This document shows, piece by piece, positions 24,733 through 32,185 of a DNA stretch of 64,000 nt. Source of the DNA: Acidobacteriota bacterium (GTDB lineage: Bacteria; Acidobacteriota; Terriglobia; Bryobacterales; Bryobacteraceae); NCBI GenBank assembly GCA_016870995.1, contig VFZU01000011.1, positions 1-64,000 of the forward strand. Reading direction: 5' to 3'. The translations under genes and the position numbers were made by a program. The notes beneath the pieces were generated by a model. The model was not told the DNA's origin and did not search any database. It saw nothing but the letters and a program-made list of their open reading frames with translations. The first letter of the stretch is position 1; the number at the start of each line of letters is the position of its first letter.

Positions 24733-25977
24733 CTAGCTCTTCTCGGCGTCCCAGTCGACTTGCTTGATCTCCGGAATGATGAAGGCGTAGGAGAATGCGC
24801 CGAAGACCGCCATGCAGGCGACGGCGAAGAATGCGCCATCGAAGCTCTTGGTGCGATTGACGATCTCGCCCGTGAGCCAGCCTGCGGCAACACCCGCGAA
24901 ATTGCCGAAGCCGTTTTGAAAGCCAGTCCATTTGCTGGCAGCATTGGGCCCTGCGAGTGTTTGTGTAACAGCCCAGTGGTTGGAGCTGGCGAAGCCGAAG
25001 ATGAGGCAGGCGAGCAGGAAGAGGCCCATCGAAACGTCATCGTTGGGGGCAATACCGGCAGGATACATAATGACGGCGCTCAGCATGCCGGTGACAATGA
25101 AGGATTTGCGGATCAGCGTGGAGCTGTGGCCTGCAGAGATGAGTCTGTCAGAAAGAATCCCTCCGGCGGTGGATGAGATGGCGATCATGAGGAAGGGCAG
25201 GGAGCCGAGGACAGCCATTTTTTGCGTCGAGAAGCCACGCTGTTTTTCGAGGTAGTAGGGAAACCAGTTGACCATGAAATACCAGGCATAGTTGAGGGCG
25301 AACAGCCCGAGGAATGTGCCCCAGACGGCGCGGCGGCTCAAGAGGTCGAGGGCAGAGGGTTCCTTGACGGCGACTTGTTTCGTTTGTTCGCCAGCGTGCG
25401 ACTTGGGTGCGGAGCGAAGCCAGAAGGGGAGCCAGGCGAGTGCGCCAAATCCCAGAATCATGAAGAGGGCGCGCCAGTCGAGTTGTGCCACGATGAGGCC
25501 GCCAATGAGGGTACCGAGGGCCGGGCCGAGTTTGGAGCCCGCGTCGATGAAGCCGTTGGCTTTACCGCGCTGATTTTCAGGGAAGTCTTTCGCAATGATT
25601 TTTGAGAAGGCAGGGTAGGCGACAGACTCTCCGACGCCGAGGATGAGGCGAAAGGCGAACAGGGTGGTGAAAGAGTTGGTGAAGCCAATGAATGCGGTGG
25701 CGAGAGACCAAACAAGGAAGCCGATGGCGAAAACGCGATGCACGTCGTAGCGCTGGATCAGCCAGCCGGCGGGGATCTGACAGAGAGCGTAGGTCCAGAA
25801 GAAGGCTGAGGAGAGCTGGCCCATCATGGCGGGGTCGATTTTGAGTTCGTCGGTGATGCGTGCGGCGGAGACGCTCAGGTTGCCGCGGTCGATGTAATTG
25901 ACGAAGACGGCGATGACGAGGAGAATCAGTAGGCCCCATTGCATGGGTGGCTGCGCCGCGCGCGCGGGAGTGGACAT
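24733..25977 (-). CDS. MFS transporter, anion:cation symporter family
   Basis: The 414-residue protein has about 12 transmembrane helices. NYIDRGNLSVSA in helix 1 and CQIPAGWLIQRYDVHRVFAIG in the helix 2-3 loop (a diverged G-x-x-x-D-R motif) place it with the ACS family, as do RLILGVGESVAYPAFSKII and GSKLGPALGTLIGG. It is a paralogue of the transporter at 14874-16148. It follows the MarR gene with a 13-bp gap on the same strand and is very likely co-transcribed with it, so MarR may sense the imported anion or a compound derived from it. The substrate is unknown. Confidence 0.85.
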   Translation of the reverse strand: MSTPARAAQPPMQWGLLILLVIAVFVNYIDRGNLSVSAARITDELKIDPAMMGQLSSAFFWTYALCQIPAGWLIQRYDVHRVFAIGFLVWSLATAFIGFTNSFTTLFAFRLILGVGESVAYPAFSKIIAKDFPENQRGKANGFIDAGSKLGPALGTLIGGLIVAQLDWRALFMILGFGALAWLPFWLRSAPKSHAGEQTKQVAVKEPSALDLLSRRAVWGTFLGLFALNYAWYFMVNWFPYYLEKQRGFSTQKMAVLGSLPFLMIAISSTAGGILSDRLISAGHSSTLIRKSFIVTGMLSAVIMYPAGIAPNDDVSMGLFLLACLIFGFASSNHWAVTQTLAGPNAASKWTGFQNGFGNFAGVAAGWLTGEIVNRTKSFDGAFFAVACMAVFGAFSYAFIIPEIKQVDWDAEKS

Positions 25978-25990
25978 GCGGGTTATTGTT

Positions 25991-26467
25991 TCATGAATCG
26001 GACTGGGCGTTTGCTTTTGGGGGGTTCTTTCTCACGGATGCGAGGGTGAGAATTCGGGACAGGATGGGCTTGGTTGCCGTCCAATCCTGTTCTCCAAGGG
26101 CTTCGAGGGCATCGATCTGAACCTTGGTCCAAAGGGGTTCCCCCCGCTTGAGCACGGCGCGGCCGAGGCGAGTGAGTCGGAAGGCTCGCTTGCGACGGTC
26201 CGTCAGCAGCACAGGCTCAATCCAGCGCTGCTTCTCAAGGATTTGTAGGGCTCTGGTGGCTGTTGTCTGGTCCATTCGTGCGTAGGCCGTGATCTGAGAG
26301 ACCGATGTCTCGCCGTGACCTCGAATCGTCATCAGGATGAAGAATTGCATTGAGGTGAGGCCAGCGGGCTGCAGGGCTTCATCATAAACCTGGGTGATGG
26401 CTCGTGCGACCTGGCGCACGCTGGCGCAAACGCAGACGGGGAGTTTCGTTGAGTCCACTTCAGGCAT
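25991..26467 (-). CDS. MarR-family transcriptional regulator
   Basis: From ATG 26467 the product has 158 residues. The winged helix-turn-helix region reads LTSMQFFILMTIRGHGETSVSQITAYARMDQTTATRALQILEKQRWIE, followed by the wing DRRKRAFRLTRLG, as in MarR repressors, where the DR-x-R motif contacts DNA. The start is set by the family length and by a matching promoter: on the minus strand TTGCCA, 17 nt, TATTCT ends about 11 nt before the ATG. There is no ribosome binding site, so the message may be almost leaderless. It probably represses itself, the MFS gene and perhaps the divergent membrane acyltransferase through the palindrome between them. Confidence 0.85.
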   Translation of the reverse strand: MPEVDSTKLPVCVCASVRQVARAITQVYDEALQPAGLTSMQFFILMTIRGHGETSVSQITAYARMDQTTATRALQILEKQRWIEPVLLTDRRKRAFRLTRLGRAVLKRGEPLWTKVQIDALEALGEQDWTATKPILSRILTLASVRKNPPKANAQSDS

Positions 26468-26477
26468 TGCAAAGAAA

Positions 26478-26506
26478 AGAATATCAATCCGTTGACAGTA
26501 TGGCAA
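26478..26506 (-). promoter_or_regulatory. Promoter of the marR-MFS operon
   Basis: On the minus strand TTGCCA (26506-26501), a 17-nt spacer and TATTCT (26483-26478) form a sigma-70-like promoter. Transcription would start near 26471, about 4 nt before the marR ATG at 26467. It overlaps the divergent promoter in the same 60 bp. Confidence 0.5.
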
Positions 26507-26520
26507 TAAGAATGTATATA
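26492..26520 (+). promoter_or_regulatory. Near-consensus sigma-70 promoter giving a leaderless mRNA
   Basis: TTGACA (26492-26497), exactly 17 nt, then TATATA (26515-26520). With initiation about 7 nt after the -10 box the first base would be at or next to the A of the ATG at 26528, and no ribosome binding site is present, so the transcript should be leaderless. Confidence 0.75.
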
Positions 26521-26523
26521 CAT
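26512..26523. promoter_or_regulatory. Perfect 12-bp palindrome overlapping the -10 box (likely MarR operator)
   Basis: ATGTATATACAT is a perfect palindrome covering the -10 box of the plus-strand promoter, between the marR gene and its divergent neighbour. MarR dimers bind palindromes of this kind, so it is the natural candidate operator. Binding is inferred only from position and symmetry. Confidence 0.5.
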
Positions 26524-26527
26524 ATAA

Positions 26528-27730
26528 ATGGCCATTGAGACTCAAACACAATCAAGAGTGAAGCCGATGCGGCTGGAGGCTATTGACCTACTTCGCGGAT
26601 TGGTGATTGTTGTGATGGCTCTTGACCATGTGCATGACTACTTCTCGATTTCAGCGGGAGTATTTGAACCAACGGATTTGAGTCGTACGACTGGAGCATT
26701 GTTCCTGACAAGGTGGATTACACACTTTTGCGCACCGGTCTTCGTATTTCTTGCAGGCGTTGGAGCGTTTCAGGCGAGCGTCCGAGGAAGGACAAAGACT
26801 GAGTTGAGCCGGTTGTTATTGACTCGCGGGCTCTGGCTAATTGCTCTTGAGGTTGCGTTTATTACACCGTTTGGATGGTCGTTTCAGCTGACGTGGAGCT
26901 TGATCCGATTGCAAGTGATCTGGGTGATCGGGTGTTTGATGGTAATTCTCAGCGGAGTGGTGTGGCTGCCCTCACGGTTGGTTGGATGGGTGGGATTGGT
27001 GATAGCGATTACGCATAATTTGTTTGATGGAGATCGTGGGCGCTCACTGGGGCCGATTTGGCAATATCTCCACTCGATGCAGTTCATCAAAGCGTCCGAA
27101 GGGCATACTGTGGCTTCGCTTTATCCGATTGTGCCCTGGGTGGGTGTGATGATGACGGGTTACGGGCAAGGCGAGATTTGGGGATGGGCGGCTGAGCGGA
27201 GGCGGCAACATCTGTGCGCCGGGGGAATTGTATGTCTGGGTTCGTTCGTGCTGATGCGGCTAACCAACTGGTATGGCGACCCAAGTCCTTGGACTCCACA
27301 ACCTGACTTTGTTTTTAGCCTGTTCTCGGTGTTGAATGTGACGAAGTATCCTCCCTCGTTGAGCTTTTTGTTGATGACACTCGGCCCGGCGCTGCTCGCG
27401 CTGCGGTGGCTGGAAGTTGAGACTAGAGTCGGGTTGAGGTGGCTGCTCGTGTTTGGGCGAGTTCCGTTGTTCTTCTATCGGATCCATCTCCCACTCATCC
27501 ACGGGCTGGCCGTCTTGCTGTCATTGCTCATCCATGGGGATGCCGCCTGGCTCTTCCGCGACCCTTTTGCGCTTCGCAGAGGGCCAATAGCGGCTGCTTC
27601 GAGCTACGGATTCGAACTACCTGTTGTTTATCTGCTTTTGGTTGTTTGTGTGGCTGTTTTGTATCCGCTATGCCGGTGGTACGGCGCGATGAAGCAGCAA
27701 AGCAAACACCCCTTGCTTTCCTATCTCTGA
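26528..27730 (+). CDS. DUF1624/heparan-alpha-glucosaminide acetyltransferase-like membrane protein
   Basis: The 400-residue protein has about ten transmembrane helices. RLEAIDLLRGLVIVVMALDHVHDYF near the N-terminus is the hallmark of the DUF1624/HGSNAT group, with the D-x-L-R-G and M-x-L-D-H motifs, and WITHFCAPVFVFLAGVGAFQ is the second conserved segment. Relatives in animals acetylate heparan sulfate glucosamine across the lysosomal membrane; bacterial members probably modify cell-envelope or other saccharides. Substrate and function are open here. It is expressed from a promoter that should give a leaderless message and is probably under the control of the divergent MarR gene. Confidence 0.8.
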   Translation: MAIETQTQSRVKPMRLEAIDLLRGLVIVVMALDHVHDYFSISAGVFEPTDLSRTTGALFLTRWITHFCAPVFVFLAGVGAFQASVRGRTKTELSRLLLTRGLWLIALEVAFITPFGWSFQLTWSLIRLQVIWVIGCLMVILSGVVWLPSRLVGWVGLVIAITHNLFDGDRGRSLGPIWQYLHSMQFIKASEGHTVASLYPIVPWVGVMMTGYGQGEIWGWAAERRRQHLCAGGIVCLGSFVLMRLTNWYGDPSPWTPQPDFVFSLFSVLNVTKYPPSLSFLLMTLGPALLALRWLEVETRVGLRWLLVFGRVPLFFYRIHLPLIHGLAVLLSLLIHGDAAWLFRDPFALRRGPIAAASSYGFELPVVYLLLVVCVAVLYPLCRWYGAMKQQSKHPLLSYL

Positions 27731-27764
27731 TCTACTCCTAATCCCAATCAACTCAAGGAAATCT

Positions 27765-28148
27765 ATGAAATCCATTTTTTAAAATTTGATCCTCGGTGCA
27801 ATCCTCGTTGTGGATTGTGTCGCGCAGACGAGCCCGAAGGCCCCCATCGCGAGTAAAACGACTCAAGTCATGGCGATCTTGCGAGCTCGCAAAGGTGCCA
27901 GCTTGGAGGATATTGGCAAAGCCATGCCCGCCGAGATTCGAGCCACGGTGCAGCTGTACCTGGATGGAAAGATCACGCAGTGGTACTCGCTCAGCGATGG
28001 CCGGGGTGTCGTGTTTTTGCTGGATTGCAAGTCGGTTGAAGAAGCGAAGACTTTGCTGGAGCCACTGCCTTTGGTGAAGCAAAACGTAGCGACGCTTGAC
28101 TACACTGCGCTGAGCCCTTTGCGGCAGCTTGAGCTATTGATGAAGTAG
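27765..28148 (+). pseudogene. Secreted muconolactone-isomerase/YciI-like small protein with TAA at codon 6
   Basis: AAGGAA precedes ATG 27765, which encodes MKSIF followed by TAA and then, in the same frame, the rest of a signal peptide (LILGAILVVDCVAQ) and about 105 residues. The C-terminal part, GVVFLLDCKSVEEAKTLLEPLP followed by the ending YTALSPLRQLELLM, is typical of dimeric alpha/beta-barrel YciI or muconolactone-isomerase-like proteins. Either the gene is silenced by one substitution, or translation begins at TTG 27786 without a ribosome binding site and with no basic start to the signal peptide. The first reading seems more likely. It lies 34 bp after the membrane acyltransferase gene and may share its transcript. 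Confidence 0.6.
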
Positions 28149-28165
28149 CTCAGTTGAGACTTGCG

Positions 28166-29026
28166 TTATCTGGCAGCGATGTAGCCCGTGCGAGCGCGGA
28201 TCGAGTAGTGGCTCCTCGAGGGGTCGCGCATGCGGACCTGGATGCGGCAGGGCTGGCCGGGTTTGCGGGCTGGGGCTTTGTACGTCAGGCTGTGGCGCTT
28301 TCGTATGCGCTCGATGACGGTGGCGAGGCTGAAGTTATCGGATTCAAGATCGAAGACATCGCCCCCAGTGGCTTCAACAAAGGGCTTGATGTTGGCTTTG
28401 AAGTTGGAGGGCGGGATCGTTTTTCTCGGAAAGATCACAGCGCTCATGACAACGTTCGTCTCCCAAAGTCCATCACGAACTTTGCTGTCTGAAAGTGATT
28501 TGGTGCCGAGGTTATCCGTGAGCATGATCAAGCCTCGGCGGGCATCCGGGCGGCTTTCGCCACGCAGGTAAGCGGCAGCCATTAGAGTGCACCGATTCAA
28601 CTCGGTGGCGCGATTCTCGACGCGGATGGTCTGAATCTTTTGGTCGATCGCGACCCAATTCCATGTGGGAGCTGACACAAGATAGGGCTGATTGTCGAAG
28701 GCGAGGACGCCCACTCTGTCTCTGAGCCGGAGTTTGGTGAGGGCTTCGCTTGCCTGCTGTTTGATTTGATCGACCATACGGCGCATGCTGGAGCTGATGT
28801 CGAGAACCAGCAGGAGGTCGAGCTCCTGATCGAGATCACTGAGTGTGATGGATGTTTGTTGCTCGCCGTTGTCGAGCACGACGAAGTCTTCCGGCTTGAA
28901 GCCAAGGACTTGCTTGTCGCCATCGCGAACATCCACGTCGACCCGCACCAGGTTGACGTGGGTGCGAAACACCACGCCGTCCTGCGCAGTTAACAAGCCC
29001 AAGGAGCAGATCAGGGCACGCCACAT
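28166..29026 (-). CDS. Secreted VWFA-related domain protein (TIGR03436 type)
   Basis: The 286-residue protein starts with a short signal peptide (MWRALICSLGLLTAQDG). FRTHVNLVRVDVDVRDGDKQ and FKPEDFVVLDNGEQQ form the N-terminal segment seen in acidobacterial VWFA-related proteins. The von Willebrand A domain has the metal-ion site DISSSM (about residues 75-80), a DNQPYLV-like turn, and TDNLGT at the place of the second metal contact. Function is unknown; such proteins are numerous in this phylum and are thought to mediate envelope protein contacts. It is the last gene of the rpsA-HU-HIT operon (7-bp gap), an unusual partner for translation genes. Confidence 0.8.
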   Translation of the reverse strand: MWRALICSLGLLTAQDGVVFRTHVNLVRVDVDVRDGDKQVLGFKPEDFVVLDNGEQQTSITLSDLDQELDLLLVLDISSSMRRMVDQIKQQASEALTKLRLRDRVGVLAFDNQPYLVSAPTWNWVAIDQKIQTIRVENRATELNRCTLMAAAYLRGESRPDARRGLIMLTDNLGTKSLSDSKVRDGLWETNVVMSAVIFPRKTIPPSNFKANIKPFVEATGGDVFDLESDNFSLATVIERIRKRHSLTYKAPARKPGQPCRIQVRMRDPSRSHYSIRARTGYIAAR

Positions 29027-29033
29027 CTTGCGA

Positions 29034-29534
29034 TCAGTCTACAAGAGACCAGTTGCAGCTTTTGAGCTTCTTCCAGGAGTCGGCCAGAGATTCGGGATGA
29101 ACGCGGGTTTCACCGATGACGGACATGAAGTTGGCGTCGCCATTCCAGCGCGGGAGGATGTGCAGGTGGATGTGTTGCGCGATACCCGCGCCAGCGACTG
29201 AGCCGATGTTGAAACCCATGTTCAAGCCTTCGCATTTGTATTGCGCGCGGATGTGACGCTCGGCGAGTCGGGCGTAGCGGGCCAACTCGAGCCATTCCGC
29301 CTCAGGCAGATCTTCCAGCCGGGAGACGTGACGATCGGGAGCAATCATCATGTGCCCGTTGGTGTAGGGGTACAAGTTGAGCAGGCCGTAGCAATGAGTG
29401 CCACGAAAGAGGATCAGATTCTGTTCATCCAGTTCAGGCGGTGATTGCGCCTTGTCGCAAAAGACGCAATCTGGGCGCGGACCTTCGTCTTTGGTGACGT
29501 AGCGGTAGCGCCAGGGGCTCCAGAGATGGTCCAT
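29034..29534 (-). CDS. HIT-family hydrolase/AP4A phosphorylase-like protein
   Basis: The 166-residue protein begins MDHLWSPWRYRYVTKDE, the usual start of bacterial HIT proteins of the AP4A-phosphorylase-like group. C23-x-x-C26 is half of the zinc site common here, and the histidine triad is H121-I-H-L-H125, in which the central His acts as the nucleophile on nucleotide alpha-phosphates. Likely substrates are diadenosine polyphosphates or adenylated metabolites. The start ATG overlaps the TAA stop of the HU gene by one base (TAATG), showing translational coupling. It is soluble and probably cytoplasmic. Confidence 0.9.
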   Translation of the reverse strand: MDHLWSPWRYRYVTKDEGPRPDCVFCDKAQSPPELDEQNLILFRGTHCYGLLNLYPYTNGHMMIAPDRHVSRLEDLPEAEWLELARYARLAERHIRAQYKCEGLNMGFNIGSVAGAGIAQHIHLHILPRWNGDANFMSVIGETRVHPESLADSWKKLKSCNWSLVD

Positions 29535-29845
29535 TAAAGGGCTGGAGGTGGTGGCGGTGGGGCATCCTCACCGGCGTTGACAAGGTCTTTGAGTTCCTTG
29601 CTGGGCTTGAAGTAGGGAATCCGCTTGGAGGGAACTTCCACGCGAGCCCCAGTCTTCGGGTTGCGGCCAATGCGGGATTGACGCTGGCGCGTGCGGAAGC
29701 TGCCAAAGCCGCGGATTTCGATCTTCTCGCCGGTCTTCAGGCTTCGCACCACGCTATCGAAGATCGCCTCGACGATGATCTCTGAATCTTTGCGGGTCAT
29801 CTCGACGACTCTCGATACTTCTTCAATTAATTCGGCCTTGGTCAT
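29534..29845 (-). CDS. HU/IHF-family DNA-binding protein
   Basis: The 103-residue protein shows the complete HU/IHF fold: MTKAELIEEVSRVVEMTRKDSE (helices 1-2), GEKIEIRGFGSFRTRQR with the GFG-F turn, and RIGRNPKTGARVEVPSKRIPYF, the DNA-gripping arm with the R-N-P turn that intercalates into DNA. It is closest in look to IHF-type subunits, but the call of subunit is not safe. A tail of five or six prolines (DAPPPPPPAL) is added at the C-terminus, which HU proteins normally lack. It lies 6 bp after rpsA, an arrangement also known for ihfB in proteobacteria. Confidence 0.9.
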   Translation of the reverse strand: MTKAELIEEVSRVVEMTRKDSEIIVEAIFDSVVRSLKTGEKIEIRGFGSFRTRQRQSRIGRNPKTGARVEVPSKRIPYFKPSKELKDLVNAGEDAPPPPPPAL

Positions 29846-29851
29846 AGGCGG

Positions 29852-31693
29852 TTAGGCTTCCTCCCGGGAGTTTTGTTCCGATGGATCGTCGTAAGCTTCG
29901 GCACTTGACTCGAAGCCGTGGCTGGCGGCTTCGGCCTGTTGCTGATAGCCCTTCAGGCGTGTGCGGTCTTTTTCTTCGCCGACAGCCTTGAGGCTTAAAC
30001 CGATTTTCTTCTCCGTCTCGTTCATGCGGATGATCTTGAATTCGTGGTTGCCGCCAACGGGCAGGGCAGTGGTTGGGGTTTCAGCGCCACCACGGCCGCG
30101 GCCTTCGTTGCCGGGAATTTCTGAGTTGTGGCAAAGGCCTTCGACGCCCGGGGCGAGTTCGACGAAGACGCCAAAGTTGGCGACGCGAACTACCTTGCCG
30201 GTGACGAGCTCGTTCACCATGTGAGTATTGAAAAACGACTCCCAGGCATCGGGCTCCAGTTGCTTGATGCCGAGGCTGAGGCGGCGATGGCCGCTGTCGA
30301 TTTGAAGGATCGCGGCTTGCACCATCTGACCCTTCTTCAGGAGTTCTGAAGGGTGCTTGATGTGTTTGGTCCAGGACATGTCGCTGACATGAACGAGACC
30401 GTCGATGCCTTCTTCAATTTCAATGAATGCGCCGAAGTCGGTCAGCTTGCGGACACGACCCTCGACAACACTGCCGATGGCGTAGCGCTCGCCGAGTGTG
30501 GTCCAGGGGTCGGCTTCGAGTTGCTTGAGGCCGAGTGAGACGCGCTTGTCCTGGGGGCGGATATCGAGCACGATGGCTTCGATCGTGTCACCAGGCTTGA
30601 CGACCTTGCCCGGGTGCTTCATGCGGCGGCTCCAGGTCATCTCCGAGATATGGATGAGGCCTTCGACGCCGGCTTCGATTTCAATGAACGCACCGTAATC
30701 GGTAACACTGACGACGCGACCACTGACATGCGAGCCAATGACGTAGCGCTCGACTGCGGTCTCCCACGGGTCGGCGAAAAGCTGCTTGATGCCGAGGGAA
30801 ATGCGGCCCTTGTCTTTGTCGAAGCGGAGAACGCGAACGGTGACGTGCTGGCCACTGGCGACCACGTCGGAGGGATGATTGACACGGCCGTAGCTCATGT
30901 CGCTGATGTGGAGCAAGCCGTCGATGCCGCCGAGGTCGACAAATGCGCCGTAATCGGTAAGGTTCTTGACGGTACCTTCAAGCACTGCACCTTCAAAGAT
31001 GTTCTCGATGGCGGCGGTGCGCTTGGCTGTGACTTCTTCTTCAATGGCGGCGCGGCGGGAGACGACGACATTGCCTTTGCGGCGGTTGAGCTTAAGAATC
31101 CGAACCGGAATATCCTGGCCAACGAAGGCATCAAGGTTATGCGTCGGCCGCATGTCGATCTGGCTGGAGGGCATGAAGGCGCGGACACCCACGTCGACGC
31201 TTAAGCCTCCCTTTACCTTCGCCAGAACGTAGCCACTGATCAGGAAGCCCTCGTTCATTGCTTGCTCGAGGACATCCCAATGGCGCAGGCGGGGGACTTT
31301 CTCGTGCGAGAGATAGAGGAACCCCTCAGGGCTTGTACCCAAACGGTCAATTACGACCTCGATCTGCTCGTTGGGTTGGATGTCGTGAAGGAACTGATCG
31401 CGGGGGACAAAGCCTTCGGTCTTTTGACCGATGTCGACGATGACCGCATGCTCACTCACCGAAATTACATGGCCAATCAGGATCTCCCCATCGCTGGTGG
31501 TATCCATCTGCCCGTAGTCGGCGAGCATTTGCTCGTAGTTCTCTTCGGCGCTGGCTGCCTCGGCGGCTTCTTCAGCCGAGCCGGGTAGAGGGGCACCGGG
31601 CATTCCGTGCTCATGATCTCCGGATAGCTCCGAAGGATTTTGTTGTGGTTCGAGGGGCGCCTTTGGCATCCTCTCATCGGGCAAGCTCGCCAT
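29852..31693 (-). CDS. rpsA: 30S ribosomal protein S1
   Basis: The 613-residue protein has an acidic 50-residue leader and then six S1 RNA-binding domains. Examples are EILIGHVISVSEHAVIVDIGQKTEGFVP (domain 1), ILEGTVKNLTDYGAFVDLGGIDGLLHISD-like (domain 3) and two further repeats with DYGAFIEIE or DFGAFIEIE and G(V/I)(E/D)GL(I/V)H(I/V)S. S1 brings mRNA to the 30S subunit and can repress its own gene. ATG 31693 is chosen because GGAG lies 8 nt upstream and the next in-frame ATG upstream (31726) has no site. It opens the operon rpsA-HU-HIT-VWFA from a strong promoter at 31866-31894 with a leader of about 165 nt. Confidence 0.95.
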   Translation of the reverse strand: MASLPDERMPKAPLEPQQNPSELSGDHEHGMPGAPLPGSAEEAAEAASAEENYEQMLADYGQMDTTSDGEILIGHVISVSEHAVIVDIGQKTEGFVPRDQFLHDIQPNEQIEVVIDRLGTSPEGFLYLSHEKVPRLRHWDVLEQAMNEGFLISGYVLAKVKGGLSVDVGVRAFMPSSQIDMRPTHNLDAFVGQDIPVRILKLNRRKGNVVVSRRAAIEEEVTAKRTAAIENIFEGAVLEGTVKNLTDYGAFVDLGGIDGLLHISDMSYGRVNHPSDVVASGQHVTVRVLRFDKDKGRISLGIKQLFADPWETAVERYVIGSHVSGRVVSVTDYGAFIEIEAGVEGLIHISEMTWSRRMKHPGKVVKPGDTIEAIVLDIRPQDKRVSLGLKQLEADPWTTLGERYAIGSVVEGRVRKLTDFGAFIEIEEGIDGLVHVSDMSWTKHIKHPSELLKKGQMVQAAILQIDSGHRRLSLGIKQLEPDAWESFFNTHMVNELVTGKVVRVANFGVFVELAPGVEGLCHNSEIPGNEGRGRGGAETPTTALPVGGNHEFKIIRMNETEKKIGLSLKAVGEEKDRTRLKGYQQQAEAASHGFESSAEAYDDPSEQNSREEA

Positions 31694-31783
31694 TGCCGAG
31701 TCTCCATTGCAAAACTGCGGATTCATGAATCATGTTTACGGGCTGAAGGGGAAGTGGCCAACAAACGAGGAGAGCCGAGGCTG

Positions 31784-31801
31784 GGGTCTCCCATAAGACC
31801 C
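31784..31801 (-). promoter_or_regulatory. Hairpin in the rpsA leader
   Basis: GGGTCT and AGACCC form a perfect 6-bp stem with a 6-nt loop within the roughly 165-nt untranslated leader of rpsA. S1 controls its own translation in Escherichia coli through leader hairpins, so this could have a like role; that is inference. Confidence 0.4.
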
Positions 31802-31865
31802 TGGCCGCGATGTAATCACTTTGTAACAGATTCCCGACAAACCGTTGAATCTACAACATCTTCGG

Positions 31866-31894
31866 AATATAGCGGAGACTGAGGCCAGTGTCAA
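31866..31894 (-). promoter_or_regulatory. Sigma-70 promoter of the rpsA operon
   Basis: On the minus strand TTGACA (31894-31889), a 17-nt spacer and TATATT (31871-31866) are near consensus. Transcription would start near 31859, giving a leader of about 165 nt before the ATG at 31693. The promoter begins directly after the stop codon of the small gene upstream. Confidence 0.8.
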
Positions 31895-32161
31895 TCAGCC
31901 AAAGGTTGCCAAGATTCGATGAGAATTGCGGCGATTCGGCTTGGGGCGGGATTTCTGGCGGAGAAATTGATTCACTTCATTGAGGCTGGCGAAGTAGCCG
32001 ACGAAGCCATCGCGGCCTCTTGCGGGGCTGCTGCGCAGCTGAGAGAAGTCTCGCGGTTCAAATAGACCCTGGTCGCCGATGATGGCCGTGCCCATGGGGC
32101 GGTATTCATGGGTCCCGGCGCAATAGAGAAGTGGAGACTGGTGCCAGAGAGCGAAGCCCAT
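31895..32161 (-). CDS. Hypothetical small protein
   Basis: The 88-residue frame from ATG 32161 (MGFALWHQSPLLYCAGTHEY) has natural-looking composition: a hydrophobic start, then GTAIIGDQGLFEPRDFSQL and a basic end (SRPKPNRRNSHR). I recognise no domain. Two points support it as real: it fills the gap exactly between the divergent sugar-isomerase-like gene and the rpsA promoter, and its stop codon abuts the -35 box. An upstream ATG at 32182 would add seven residues and nearly touch the divergent gene. No convincing ribosome binding site is present, so confidence is limited. Confidence 0.4.
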   Translation of the reverse strand: MGFALWHQSPLLYCAGTHEYRPMGTAIIGDQGLFEPRDFSQLRSSPARGRDGFVGYFASLNEVNQFLRQKSRPKPNRRNSHRILATFG

Positions 32162-32185
32162 GACTTGATAGTATAAGGGCAAACC

